A stretch of DNA of 32,064 nucleotides from Clostridiales bacterium (GCA_004558105.1 SFEB01000009.1:1-32064), one strand, 5' to 3'; positions 23,885-32,064 are shown, counted from the first letter of the stretch. The notes: a model not told the origin generated them from the letters alone. Made by a program: numbers and translations.

Positions 23885-23914
23885 TTGACTAAATATCGAC
23901 GGGTGTGTTATTAT
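23885..23914 (+). promoter_or_regulatory. Promoter of the ecfA1 operon
   Basis: TTGACT (23885-23890) and TATTAT (23909-23914) with an 18-base spacer; the start would be near 23921, about 23 bases before the TTG start codon. Confidence 0.45.
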
Positions 23915-23943
23915 TATCGTTAGCAAAAAAGCGAGGCAAGATT

Positions 23944-24819
23944 TTGGAAAAAGACGTAAACAGAGCGCCGGTAGTTACGTTGACGGACGTTGTCTACAAC
24001 TATCGGGAGTACGACGACAAAGGCGAAGAAAAAATAACCAACCGCGGCGTCAACGGCGTGTCACTTTCTATTTATAAGGGAGAATTTCTGGCACTGGTCG
24101 GACGAAACGGAAGCGGTAAAAGCACGTTGGCAAAAATGCTCAACGGGCTTTTGCTTGCCCAAAAAGGCAAGGTGGACGTTTACGGTCTTGACCCTACCGT
24201 CGAAAAAGAGCTGTATCAGATCCGGGCAAGAGTTGGAATGGTGTTTCAGAATCCCGACAATCAGACGGTTGCTTCTATCGTTGAGGACGACGTGGCTTTC
24301 GGCCCGGAAAATCTCGGAATACCGCAAAAAGAACTCAGAGAGCGCGTCGATACTGCGCTTGCCGACGTAAATATGCTGGAATACGCAACCAAAACGCCTT
24401 CGCGACTGAGCGGCGGACAAAAACAGCGCGTTGCCATTGCCGGCGCGCTGGCTTTGAGACCTAAAATTCTCGTTCTGGACGAGGCGACGAGTATGCTTGA
24501 CCCCGAAGGGCGCAGGGACGTAATGGAGACGGTTTCAAAACTTAACGACTGCGGAATGACGGTCGTTGCCATTACTCACTTTATGGACGAGGCGGCTCGT
24601 GCGGATCGCGTTATCGCTTTGCAAAACGGAAAAATCGCAATGGAGGGTACGCCTGCCGAGATTTTTGCGCAACACGAAAAATTGGAAGAATTGGGCTTGA
24701 AAACTCCGCGGGACGTGGAGCTTGCTTTGGCGTTGAAAGAGGGCGGCTTGGATATCGAGCCTAAAGAGAGTATTTTTGAACTCGGGGAGGAGCTATGTCG
24801 ATTACTGTCAAAGACCTGA
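23944..24819 (+). CDS. ecfA1: ECF transporter ATPase EcfA1
   Basis: This 291-residue ABC ATPase is one of two that drive the shared vitamin importer. It has Walker A GRNGSGKST (53-61), a Q-loop in VFQNPDNQTVAS, signature LSGGQ (155-159), and Walker B ILVLDEATSMLDP, whose DEATS form is common in EcfA1. The start is the TTG at 23944: GAGG lies seven bases before it, and the upstream in-frame GTG at 23905 overlaps the promoter. The next gene overlaps by 25 bases. The order ecfA1-ecfA2-ecfT-truA-rplM-rpsI is the standard Firmicutes one. Confidence 0.93.
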   Translation: MEKDVNRAPVVTLTDVVYNYREYDDKGEEKITNRGVNGVSLSIYKGEFLALVGRNGSGKSTLAKMLNGLLLAQKGKVDVYGLDPTVEKELYQIRARVGMVFQNPDNQTVASIVEDDVAFGPENLGIPQKELRERVDTALADVNMLEYATKTPSRLSGGQKQRVAIAGALALRPKILVLDEATSMLDPEGRRDVMETVSKLNDCGMTVVAITHFMDEAARADRVIALQNGKIAMEGTPAEIFAQHEKLEELGLKTPRDVELALALKEGGLDIEPKESIFELGEELCRLLSKT

Positions 24820-25673
24820 GTTACGTCTACAACCCGAAATCTCCCTACGAGACGGTTGCTCTCGATGGGATTACGTTGGAAATAAAAACGGGTGAATTCG
24901 TTGCCGTATGCGGTCGCACGGGTAGCGGAAAAACCACGTTCGTCCAACACCTCAACGCTCTGGTCACGTCTCAGTCCGGCGAACTCGTCGTCGAGGGGTT
25001 GAACCTGACGGAAAAGAATAAAAAACTCCGTCGCGAGATGTTAAAAAAACTACGCGGTAAAGTGGGTATGGTGTTTCAATATCCCGAGTACCAACTTTTT
25101 GCCGGCACGGTATACGAAGACGTTGCGTTCGGTCCCACTAATATGGGCTTACCCAAGGAAGAAATCGACGACCGTGTCCGCACTGCGATAAAAGCCGTCG
25201 GTCTTGATTTTGAAAGAATATCGCACCAATCTCCGTTTGAGATAAGCGGCGGTGAAAAACGTCGCGCCGCTCTGGCGGGCGTTTTGGCAATGAATCCCAA
25301 TATTCTCGTTCTTGACGAGCCTACCGCAGGGCTGGATCCTTTGGGTAAAGAAGAAATTTTAAACCTCGTAGTAAAACTCAATAAAGAAAACGGTCTTACC
25401 GTTATAATGGTCAGCCACGACGTAAACGAGGTATACGAGTATACCGACCGCACGATAGTGTTTTCGCAAGGTAAGGTTTTATTTAACATGGCTACTCGCG
25501 ACTTATTTACGCGAGTTGACGTCGCCAACTACGGACTTGAAGAGCCTCAGTTGGCAATTATCAGCAAGATTCTGGCTAAAAACGGAATAGTTTTAAAGGG
25601 CGAAAACCGAAACGTCAAAGACATGGCGGCGGCAATTCTCGCTTACGCAAAGGAGGGCGGCAACAATGCTTAA
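24795..25673 (+). CDS. ecfA2: ECF transporter ATPase EcfA2
   Basis: This 292-residue second ATPase of the ECF module has Walker A GRTGSGKTT (from residue 40), a Q-loop in VFQYPEYQLFAG, the signature ISGGE (from 150), and Walker B ILVLDEPTAGLDP followed by the H-loop in VSHDVNEV. It pairs with EcfA1; the ISGGEKRR signature marks it as EcfA2. The ATG at 24795 has GGGAGG just upstream, inside the end of ecfA1, so the two are probably translationally coupled. Its end overlaps ecfT by 8 bases. Confidence 0.94.
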   Translation: MSITVKDLSYVYNPKSPYETVALDGITLEIKTGEFVAVCGRTGSGKTTFVQHLNALVTSQSGELVVEGLNLTEKNKKLRREMLKKLRGKVGMVFQYPEYQLFAGTVYEDVAFGPTNMGLPKEEIDDRVRTAIKAVGLDFERISHQSPFEISGGEKRRAALAGVLAMNPNILVLDEPTAGLDPLGKEEILNLVVKLNKENGLTVIMVSHDVNEVYEYTDRTIVFSQGKVLFNMATRDLFTRVDVANYGLEEPQLAIISKILAKNGIVLKGENRNVKDMAAAILAYAKEGGNNA

Positions 25674-26526
25674 CGACGTTGCTTTCGGGCAATATTATCC
25701 CTCCGACAGCTTTATTCACAAGATGGACGCAAGAGTAAAGATTTTGCTAAGCATTGCGTATATGGTGGCGATTTTTCTCGTAAAATCGTTTTTCTGTTAT
25801 GCGATTCTGGCTTTGTATCTGCTGATCAAGATTTTCGTTTCCAAAATACCTCTGCGCAGCGTTTTAAAGAGCGTTAAAGCCGTGTTGTTTCTGGCTGTTT
25901 TTACGGCTATTATCAATATATTTTTTACAAAGGGTGCGGAAGAAAACCTGGTTTGGAGTTACGGCATCATTCGTATTTACAGTTCGGGGCTTATTACCGC
26001 GGGTAAAATGGTGTGCAGGTTGGTTTTGCTCGTTATGGGGGCAAGTCTTTTGACGCTGACTACTACTCCCGTAGATCTTACTCATGGTATAGAAAGTCTG
26101 CTTAGTCCGCTTAAACTCATTAAGGTTCCCGTTGCCGATATCGCTTTGATTATGAGCATAACGTTGAGGTTTATTCCCACCTTGATGGAAGAAACGAATA
26201 AAATCATTTGCGCTCAAAAAGCGAGAGGAGCGCAGTTCGATACGGGCAATCTGGTGCAACGGGTAAAGGCTTTCGTACCTATACTTATTCCTTTGTTGGT
26301 AAACAGTTTTCGTAGGGCGGAAGAATTGGCTTTGGCTATGAATGCCCGTTGTTTCGAGGGAAGTACCAAACGCACGAGATTAAAAAAGTTGAAATGCAGT
26401 TGGCGCGACCTGGTGGCTGTTTTGCTGTTTATAATCGGCATAGGGGCGGCGTTGGTCGTAAGATACGCAGGCGTGGACTGGATAGCCGATCTTTTCAATA
26501 TAAACGTGGATTGGATGAAGTTGTAA
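25666..26526 (+). CDS. ecfT: ECF transporter transmembrane component EcfT
   Basis: This 286-residue membrane protein links the two ATPases to S components. It starts with SFIHKMDARVKILL, typical of EcfT, and has several hydrophobic helices. Two coupling motifs that dock on the ATPases are present as KARGAQF and MNARCFEG. A final pair of hydrophobic helices closes the protein. The start lies inside the end of ecfA2 and is preceded by GGAGGG. The S component at 19229 is a likely partner, and others elsewhere in the genome are expected. Confidence 0.92.
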   Translation: MLNDVAFGQYYPSDSFIHKMDARVKILLSIAYMVAIFLVKSFFCYAILALYLLIKIFVSKIPLRSVLKSVKAVLFLAVFTAIINIFFTKGAEENLVWSYGIIRIYSSGLITAGKMVCRLVLLVMGASLLTLTTTPVDLTHGIESLLSPLKLIKVPVADIALIMSITLRFIPTLMEETNKIICAQKARGAQFDTGNLVQRVKAFVPILIPLLVNSFRRAEELALAMNARCFEGSTKRTRLKKLKCSWRDLVAVLLFIIGIGAALVVRYAGVDWIADLFNINVDWMKL

Positions 26527-26530
26527 GCTT

Positions 26531-27265
26531 ATGAGATATGCGATAACCATACAATATATAGGCGCGGCGTACTGCGGTTGGCAAAGTCAGAAAAACGGCG
26601 TCAGCGTTCAGGATACGGTAGAAGCGGCGCTGTCGAAGGTGTTTAATCACCCCGTACGGGTTACAGGGAGCGGACGCACGGACGAAGGCGTAAACGCTTT
26701 GGGACAGGTTGCGCACTTTGACAGCGACAGGGAGATAAAACCTTACAATCTTTGTCGCGGAGCCAACGTTTTTTTGCCCAAAGACGTAGCGATAGCGGAT
26801 GCGAAGATAGTTCCCGACGATTTTAACGCAAGGAAATCGGCAAAACGCAAAACCTACGTCTATAAAATGTACGTTTCGTATTTCAGAAATCCGCTGTTGG
26901 ATATAGACCACAAGCAGGTATACAAGCAACCCGATATAACGCTTATGCAACGTGCGGCGAAATACGTCGAAGGTAAACACGATTTCAGGTGTTTTATGTC
27001 TACGGGGAGCAATCAGAAGACGACGGTGAGAGAAGTATACGATTGCTCCGTCACTCAGGAAGGCAATATAATCACCGTTTCGGTCACGGGTAACGCATTC
27101 CTATATAACATGGTGCGCGCTATAACGGGGACGTTGCTTTTCGTCGGTTACGGTAAAATCGACGCCGACGATATTCCGAAAATCATCTCCGGCGGCGTTC
27201 GTCAGTCGGCAGGAAAAACCATGCCTCCCAACGGTTTGACGCTGTTAAGGGTGGATTATGAATAA
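26531..27265 (+). CDS. truA: tRNA pseudouridine synthase A
   Basis: This 244-residue cytoplasmic enzyme makes pseudouridine at positions 38-40 of the tRNA anticodon arm. The catalytic aspartate is D51 in GSGRTDEGVNALGQ, the hallmark of the family; YIGAAYCGWQSQ at the N terminus and NAFLYNMVRAITGTLL near the end also fit. The length is normal. The start follows the ecfT stop by 4 bases without its own strong ribosome binding site, so translation is probably coupled to ecfT. Confidence 0.95.
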   Translation: MRYAITIQYIGAAYCGWQSQKNGVSVQDTVEAALSKVFNHPVRVTGSGRTDEGVNALGQVAHFDSDREIKPYNLCRGANVFLPKDVAIADAKIVPDDFNARKSAKRKTYVYKMYVSYFRNPLLDIDHKQVYKQPDITLMQRAAKYVEGKHDFRCFMSTGSNQKTTVREVYDCSVTQEGNIITVSVTGNAFLYNMVRAITGTLLFVGYGKIDADDIPKIISGGVRQSAGKTMPPNGLTLLRVDYE

Positions 27266-27335
27266 ATTAAAGCAAAACAATGGTTTTTTTTCATAAAAAA
27301 ATCACCAAAATAAGCCACAAATATCTTAAAAACGT

Positions 27336-27365
27336 TTGACTTGATTGAAACGTTTGTGGTACAAT
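27336..27365 (+). promoter_or_regulatory. Promoter of rplM-rpsI
   Basis: TTGACT (27336-27341) and an extended -10 TGGTACAAT (hexamer 27360-27365) are 18 bases apart, giving a leader of about 128 bases. No clear terminator for truA lies upstream, so some read-through is likely. Confidence 0.65.
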
Positions 27366-27371
27366 ACTCAA

Positions 27372-27499
27372 GCTGTGAATAATCAGGCGCGTATTTTAAG
27401 CTCTGCACGCCGTTTGTCGGTCTCCACTTCCGACGGTTATTCGTCGTGAACAGCAAAATGCATTTCCATGCAAATCTTAAATTTCAGGAGTACTAAACA
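27372..27499 (+). promoter_or_regulatory. Structured leader of rplM, probable L13-type leader
   Basis: The leader can fold GTCGG (27416-27420) with CCGAC (27430-27434), or CGACG (27431-27435) with CGTCG (27442-27446). The two share bases and exclude each other. A further TGCAT/ATGCA hairpin precedes the AGGAG site. Firmicutes are known to carry an autoregulatory L13 leader here; I match it by position and general form only. Confidence 0.5.
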
Positions 27500-27934
27500 A
27501 TGAAAAGTTTTATGGCAAAACAAGAGGAAGTCAAACGTAATTGGTACGTTGTCGACGCAGACGGTATGGCACTCGGCAGACTCGCAAGCCAGGTTGCAAG
27601 TATTTTGCGCGGCAAGAACAAGCCCGAGTTTACTCCTCATGTCGATACCGGCGATTTCGTAATCGTCATCAACACGGACAAGGTCGTTTTAACGGGCGAC
27701 AAACTTAATCAAAAGCTTTTCCGCCGTCATAGCGGTAAGCCCGGCAACCTCAAGGAAATCAAATACGGCAACCTCATGCAAACTCGCAGTGACTTCGTGG
27801 TTTACAGAGCGGTCAAGGGTATGTTACCCAAAAACAGCCTGGGCGCTAAGATGCTCACGAAATTGCGCGTTTATAAGGGCGCTGAGCACGAACAACAAGC
27901 TCAAAAGCCTATTGCGATTGATCTGAAGGACTAA
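27500..27934 (+). CDS. rplM: 50S ribosomal protein L13
   Basis: This 144-residue protein binds 23S rRNA early in assembly of the large subunit. The segments RNWYVVDADGMALGRLASQVAS, GDFVIVINTDKVVLTGDK and RAVKGMLPKNSLGAKMLTKLRVY are typical of L13. The length is normal. AGGAG at 27486-27490 sets the start. rpsI follows after 15 bases, the conserved pair. Confidence 0.98.
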   Translation: MKSFMAKQEEVKRNWYVVDADGMALGRLASQVASILRGKNKPEFTPHVDTGDFVIVINTDKVVLTGDKLNQKLFRRHSGKPGNLKEIKYGNLMQTRSDFVVYRAVKGMLPKNSLGAKMLTKLRVYKGAEHEQQAQKPIAIDLKD

Positions 27935-27949
27935 TGGGGGTAAATATTT

Positions 27950-28354
27950 ATGGCAAAGACAAGTAAGAAAGTTCAATTTTGGGGCACTGGCAGACGTAAA
28001 AAGTCTGTAGCAAGCGTCAGACTCTTACCGGGCGGAAACGGCACTATTACCGTTAACGGCAGAGAACTTGAAACGTATTTTCCTCTCGACACCTTGAGAT
28101 ACATCGTCAAGCAACCCCTGGTTGCTACCGAAACGACCACCAAGTACGACATCGTAGTTAAAGTCGTTGGCGGCGGTTATACCGGTCAGGCGGGTGCGGT
28201 ACGTCATGGTATCGCCCGTGCTCTGGTTCTCGCAGGCGAGGACAAGGACGCTCTTAAAAAAGCAGGTTTCCTCACGCGTGATCCGCGTATGAAGGAACGT
28301 AAAAAGTACGGCTTGCACAAAGCTCGTAAAGCACCGCAATTCTCCAAGAGATAA
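27950..28354 (+). CDS. rpsI: 30S ribosomal protein S9
   Basis: This 134-residue small-subunit protein has a C-terminal tail that reaches the P-site tRNA; here it ends RKAPQFSKR, the conserved tail. The start GTGRRKKSVASVRLLPG and the middle VKVVGGGYTGQAGAVRHGIAR are family hallmarks. GGGGG precedes the ATG. It is last in the transcript with rplM. Confidence 0.98.
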   Translation: MAKTSKKVQFWGTGRRKKSVASVRLLPGGNGTITVNGRELETYFPLDTLRYIVKQPLVATETTTKYDIVVKVVGGGYTGQAGAVRHGIARALVLAGEDKDALKKAGFLTRDPRMKERKKYGLHKARKAPQFSKR

Positions 28355-28384
28355 TCGGTACGATTTACAGACGTTTACAATTTA

Positions 28385-28409
28385 CCCGACCTTTTCGGTC
28401 GGGTTTTTT
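28385..28409 (+). terminator. Terminator of rplM-rpsI
   Basis: CCCGACC (28385-28391) and GGTCGGG (28397-28403) form a GC-rich stem followed by six T. Confidence 0.92.
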
Positions 28410-28680
28410 GTTGCGATAAAAAAGTTTTCAGACGGGCGTTTTGCTTATAACTCGCTAAATTTGCAAAAAATTGCCTTTTTACCGATTTTGAAAATATAAT
28501 GTTAGTGGTAAAACGTGCGGCTTCGGAATTTTTTCGATATTTTAAGACACGGATTGACGGCAAAACACGAAAAAATCTGAAATATCGTTAAAATTAACCC
28601 CCAATAAAACGCAAAAATGATATTTTTGTGGGACAAGAGGGTAAAAATGATTAAAAAATAAATATTTTTTTATTAATATC
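28410..28680. other. AT-rich gap with no gene
   Basis: I see no convincing coding region in this part of the 442-base gap after rpsI. A short minus-strand frame runs through the rpsI terminator and has no ribosome binding site. A small CAAAAAT/ATTTTTG inverted repeat lies at 28612-28628. A very AT-rich stretch just before the next promoter may act as an UP element. Confidence 0.45.
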
Positions 28681-28682
28681 GT

Positions 28683-28712
28683 TTGACACTTTTGTTTGAC
28701 AGGGTGTATAAT
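28683..28712 (+). promoter_or_regulatory. Strong promoter of the repeat lipoprotein gene
   Basis: A consensus TTGACA (28683-28688) and consensus TATAAT (28707-28712) are 18 bases apart. A second TTGACA at 28696-28701 is too close to the -10 box to be used with it. The leader is about 78 bases, with AAAGGAG before the ATG. Confidence 0.75.
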
Positions 28713-28796
28713 GTTCAAAAATATAATTGTAGGCTTGTGGTGTATAGTCTGCGATTGAAAATTACGTAAAAATAAACTAAAGGAGAAGTAACGAAA

Positions 28797-31700
28797 ATGA
28801 AGCAGTTATCCAAAGTTTTGTTGATTGTTTTGTTTGCAGTGTTGGTCTTCGCTATGGTGGCGTGTACCGAACCGGTTGAAGAACCCCATGTTCACGAGTA
28901 CACCGACTTTATCATCACGAAAGAAGCAACTTGCACCGAAAACGGTGAAAAGACACTTAAGTGTGAGTGTGGCGAAACGGGAGATGTCGTCGTCATTCCC
29001 GCACTGGGACACAAACTCGTCTATCATGCTAAGGTGGGTGCGACTTGTACCGAAGCAGGTCAGGAAGCATACTACGAGTGTTCCACCTGCAAAAAACTGT
29101 TCGACTCCGCCAACAAAGAGGGCGTTAAAGAAGACCTCGTTATCCAGGCTTTAGGTCACGTGGAAGGCGCTGCCGTACAGGAAAACTACGTAGCGGCGAC
29201 ATGCTACTCTGCCGGCAGTTACGACATGGTAACCAGATGCGTCTATTGCGACGAAGTTCTTTCTACCGAAGCCATGACGGTTCCCGTTGCAGATCACAAA
29301 GCAGGTACCGCTCGCACCGAAAACGTAGTAGATCCTACTTGTACCGTAGCGGGCAGTTATCAGACGGTTAACTACTGCGTGTATTGCAATGCCGAAATAG
29401 AAGGTTCGAGAAAGATCGTAGCCGTCAAAGCTCTCGGTCACGACCTGGTTAAACATGACGCACAGGTGGCAACCTGCACGTCAATCGGCTGGGATGAGTA
29501 CAATACTTGCACTCGTTGCGACTACACCACGTATAAAGAAATTGCGAAAGTCGATCACGTAGGCGGCGACCCCGCGGAAGAGAACAGGGTAGAAGCTACT
29601 TGCGTTCTCGCCGGTGGTTATGATACCGTCGTACGTTGTACGGTTTGCAACGAGCTTCTTTCCTCCGAACATACCGTTATCGAAGCGTTGGGACATGACC
29701 TGATTGACGTAGAGGCTCAGACCGTATCCTGTACTCAGGCGGGTTGGGACGCTTATCAGTATTGCTCGGTCTGTGATTACACCACCAAGGTTGAGATTCC
29801 GATGCTCAACCACGTTGCGGGCGAAGAAGTAAGAGAAAAGGAAGTTGCTCCCACTTGCGAAGTGAAAGGCGGATACGACGTAGTTGTATACTGCACCGTT
29901 TGCAAGGAGGAACTTTCCAGACAATCCAACGAAATAGCCGCTCTCGGTCATAAACCCGGTACGGCGGTTGTTGAAAATCTCATAGAAGCAACTTGCACGT
30001 CTGAAGGCGGTTACGACAGCGTTACCTACTGTACTGTCTGTGAAGAAGTTGTTCAACGCGCAAGGGTTACGTTAAAAGTATTACCGCACGATCTCGTTGA
30101 GGTTGAAGCGAAAGAAGCGGCTTGCGAAGTCATCGGTTGGAATGCTCACAAGGCATGCCAGAACTGTGATTATAAAGAGGGTTACGAAGAAGTCGCCGCT
30201 CTCGAACACGTTTACGGCGATTGGAGCGTCGTCAGTGACGCCAAGTGCGAAGTAGCCGGTCTTAAAGTGCGCGTCTGTTCGATTTGCAACAATGAAGATA
30301 CGGAAGAAATTGCCGCTCTCGAACACGATTTTGGCGAATGGGTTGACGTTGTTCTCCCCGACTGTCTGAATGACGGTACGCATAAACATACCTGCAAACT
30401 TTGCGCTAAGACGGTTGAAGAAGTAAATCCCGCTCTCGGTCACGATTTCGTTCTGTATCCTTACTTGATTCCTACCGAAACGACGGAAGGCCATACCCAA
30501 TACTACGAATGCAGTCGTTGCGCACTGAGAACCGGTTATCAGGTTTTGGATATACATATCCACGAGGCAGCTGATCCCGTTATTGAAAATTACGTGGCTT
30601 CTACCTGCGTAAGCGAAGGCGGATACGACGTGGTTATTTACTGCTCGAATCATGTCTGCAAATATGCTGAAATGTCCAGAATCCATCAGGTTATTCCTAC
30701 AGGCGGTCACGCATACAAGCTTTTCACTGCTAAACCGGCAACTTGTACGGAAATCGGTTGGGAACAATATGAAATTTGTCTCAACTGTAAACAATATAAA
30801 GACGATTATTACGTAGAATATCCCGCTCTCGACCACGATATTTTCTTCAACATCACGTTGGCTCCTACTTGTGGGGAAGACGGTCTCAGATATCGTTGCT
30901 GCACGCGTTGCGACCTGAGTGAAGAACAAGTTATGCTTGCAACCCGTTTGCACTCCAAGATTGACGAAAACGGTATTTGCGGCGTATGTCATAATGCGAT
31001 TTACGACGAACTCGCATACGAACTCAACGGTGAAGAGTATACCGTAACCGGTCTTAAATACGATTACACGACAATCGTATTTATACCTGCGACCTACAAC
31101 GGCAAACCCGTCACTGCAATGGCGGATGACATCTTTAAGAACAATAAGACTATTGAGGAAGTTCATATCGGCAATAACGTAACGATAATTCCGACCGGTG
31201 CATTCAATGGCTGTTCGGCTTTGGCGAAGATAACCATCGGTACGGGCGTTACGGAAATTAAAGCCACTGCGTTTTCAAGCACTTCCGCATTGAAAGAAGT
31301 CCACTATGCAGGCACGATCGATCAATACGCGCAAATCGTATTCGGTACGTCTGCAACGTCCGGAACAAGTACTGCCGTTCCGTTCTATTCGGGTTACGGT
31401 TCCTTGTTTATCAACGGTGAGAAAGTTGTCAACGCGGTTATTACTGCAAACGTTAACAGTTATGCATTCTATCATGTAACCGGTATAGTAACCTTGGATA
31501 TCAGTTCTGCAACGATAGGTTCTTACGCTTTCGAATACTGTTGCGATTTGGTACAGGTTATTTTGCGTGAAGGCGTAACGAGTATCGATAAATACGCGTT
31601 CATGTACTGCTATAAAAAGGTTGAAATAGTTAACTTGTCCGGTCTTACAATTACAACAGGTGACACGACCAATGCTAAGAACGGCGGTATTTACAGCAAT

Positions 31701-31979
31701 GCTAAAAAGCTTTTGAATGCTATACCCGAAACAAGCAACGTCATCATTACCGAAGACGGCAACGTGTTCTACAACAATGACGGCGCTTACCTCTTTATGG
31801 CGTTTATCGGTGAAGGCGTGTGCGTATTACCCGAAAAGATCAACGGTAACGCGTATACAGTAGCGCCTTATGCGTTTTATAACAACAAATTTATAACGTC
31901 CTTGTACATACCTACAAGCATCACCGGCTTTGCAGCCAATACGTTTACCGGTACTACAAACCTTTCGACGAGTTGGTGA
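28797..31979 (+). CDS. Large BspA-like surface lipoprotein with Cys/His repeats
   Basis: The protein as read has 1060 residues: a signal peptide with a lipobox-like AMVAC (Cys23), about 16 tandem units of 39-49 residues (about 32-719), a linker, then BspA-type leucine-rich repeats (LRR_5) from about 745. Most Cys/His units carry TC, then CxxC, then a closing His, usually as ALGH. LRR units read like VTIIPTGAFNGCSALAKITIGTGV. It should be anchored on the outer face of the cell; BspA-type proteins often act in adhesion, but the function of the Cys/His units is unknown. Start ATG has AAAGGAG upstream. The frame ends at 31977-31979, while LRR coding resumes in another frame, so the true protein is probably longer. 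Confidence 0.85.
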   Translation: MKQLSKVLLIVLFAVLVFAMVACTEPVEEPHVHEYTDFIITKEATCTENGEKTLKCECGETGDVVVIPALGHKLVYHAKVGATCTEAGQEAYYECSTCKKLFDSANKEGVKEDLVIQALGHVEGAAVQENYVAATCYSAGSYDMVTRCVYCDEVLSTEAMTVPVADHKAGTARTENVVDPTCTVAGSYQTVNYCVYCNAEIEGSRKIVAVKALGHDLVKHDAQVATCTSIGWDEYNTCTRCDYTTYKEIAKVDHVGGDPAEENRVEATCVLAGGYDTVVRCTVCNELLSSEHTVIEALGHDLIDVEAQTVSCTQAGWDAYQYCSVCDYTTKVEIPMLNHVAGEEVREKEVAPTCEVKGGYDVVVYCTVCKEELSRQSNEIAALGHKPGTAVVENLIEATCTSEGGYDSVTYCTVCEEVVQRARVTLKVLPHDLVEVEAKEAACEVIGWNAHKACQNCDYKEGYEEVAALEHVYGDWSVVSDAKCEVAGLKVRVCSICNNEDTEEIAALEHDFGEWVDVVLPDCLNDGTHKHTCKLCAKTVEEVNPALGHDFVLYPYLIPTETTEGHTQYYECSRCALRTGYQVLDIHIHEAADPVIENYVASTCVSEGGYDVVIYCSNHVCKYAEMSRIHQVIPTGGHAYKLFTAKPATCTEIGWEQYEICLNCKQYKDDYYVEYPALDHDIFFNITLAPTCGEDGLRYRCCTRCDLSEEQVMLATRLHSKIDENGICGVCHNAIYDELAYELNGEEYTVTGLKYDYTTIVFIPATYNGKPVTAMADDIFKNNKTIEEVHIGNNVTIIPTGAFNGCSALAKITIGTGVTEIKATAFSSTSALKEVHYAGTIDQYAQIVFGTSATSGTSTAVPFYSGYGSLFINGEKVVNAVITANVNSYAFYHVTGIVTLDISSATIGSYAFEYCCDLVQVILREGVTSIDKYAFMYCYKKVEIVNLSGLTITTGDTTNAKNGGIYSNAKKLLNAIPETSNVIITEDGNVFYNNDGAYLFMAFIGEGVCVLPEKINGNAYTVAPYAFYNNKFITSLYIPTSITGFAANTFTGTTNLSTSW
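28890..30953 (+). repeat. About 16 tandem Cys/His protein repeats
   Basis: Two unit types mix. The long type (about 46 residues) reads like ATCxxxGGYDxVxYCTVCxE, closing with ALGH. The short type (about 39 residues) reads like CTxxGWDxYxxCxxCDYTT, closing with xH. From the third unit the order is about long-long-short-long-short-long-long-short. The unit near residues 550-589 lacks the first Cys. The DNA copies have diverged, so this is an old array. Confidence 0.8.
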
Positions 31980-32064
31980 CAAGTGCAGTCATTAACGTAG
32001 ACGTAAGCGCTTATGCGTTTGCATATTGCGGTAGTTTGACGTCCGTAACGATCGGAGCCGGCGT
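31964..32064 (+). pseudogene. Out-of-frame continuation of the repeat lipoprotein gene
   Basis: From 31964 the frame shifted by two bases (-1) reads without a stop to the window edge and gives a good LRR_5 unit, including AVINVDVSAYAFAYCGSLTSV. This matches the earlier unit around NAVITANVNSYAFYHVTGIV in the main frame. The gene therefore continues past the window, and the break is a mutation, a sequencing or assembly error, or a deletion within the repeats. Confidence 0.65.

Noticed and set aside
28375..28563. 62-residue minus-strand frame after rpsI
   Set aside because: It overlaps the rpsI terminator and has no ribosome binding site or recognisable sequence.
28890..30953. CRISPR or other DNA repeat array
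   Set aside because: The repeats are at protein level, of uneven length and diverged in DNA, in one open reading frame.
30081..31166. 361-residue frame opposite the repeat lipoprotein
   Set aside because: Its Cys/Phe-rich repetitive content mirrors the repeats on the other strand.

Overview
The window is about 32 kb of a low-to-moderate-GC, gram-positive-type genome, most likely an uncultured gut-associated member of class Clostridia. The reasons are anaerobic metabolism through pyruvate:ferredoxin oxidoreductase, a zinc-type L28 beside Asp23/DAK2 genes, the Firmicutes block ecfA1-ecfA2-ecfT-truA-rplM-rpsI, several lipobox lipoproteins, a BspA-like surface protein, and strong AGGAGG ribosome binding sites. 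The lineage is inferred from gene content and order only. There are no rRNA or tRNA genes, CRISPR arrays or insertion sequences.

Layout. 1-2.2 kb: an ECF-type sigma factor, a single-pass membrane protein that is probably its anti-sigma partner, and a small lipoprotein on the other strand. 2.3-10.7 kb: a run of plus-strand genes: hisS, a P-type ATPase with an altered membrane motif, an SDR reductase, an M3 oligopeptidase, a PTS_EIIC-like membrane protein and a metallophosphoesterase. 10.8-13.4 kb: rpmB on the minus strand, divergent from asp23 and a fakA-like DAK2 gene. 13.5-15.3 kb: a lipoprotein with an RsgI-like N-terminal domain and PepSY-like repeats. 15.4-16.9 kb: an 85-aa protein of unknown function and a DUF362/ferredoxin protein, divergently transcribed from promoters that predict leaderless mRNAs for both. 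17.1-19.1 kb: greA-lysS. 19.2-23.6 kb (minus strand): an ECF transporter S component and nifJ, with a DnaA-box-like cluster between them. 23.9-28.4 kb: ecfA1-ecfA2-ecfT-truA, then rplM-rpsI with its own promoter and a structured leader. 28.8 kb to the end: a very large lipoprotein with about 16 tandem Cys/His repeats followed by BspA-type leucine-rich repeats. Its frame breaks close to the window end.

How the genes work together. The ECF module encoded at 24-26.5 kb probably energises the stand-alone S component at 19.2 kb, as group II ECF systems share one module among many S components. Translation and RNA genes (hisS, lysS, greA, truA, rplM, rpsI, rpmB) are spread between membrane and envelope genes. 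The least explained parts are the repeat lipoprotein, the RsgI/PepSY lipoprotein, the leaderless divergent pair, the palindromic nifJ control region and the DnaA-box cluster. No complete, obviously new multi-gene system is evident; these are the best leads.
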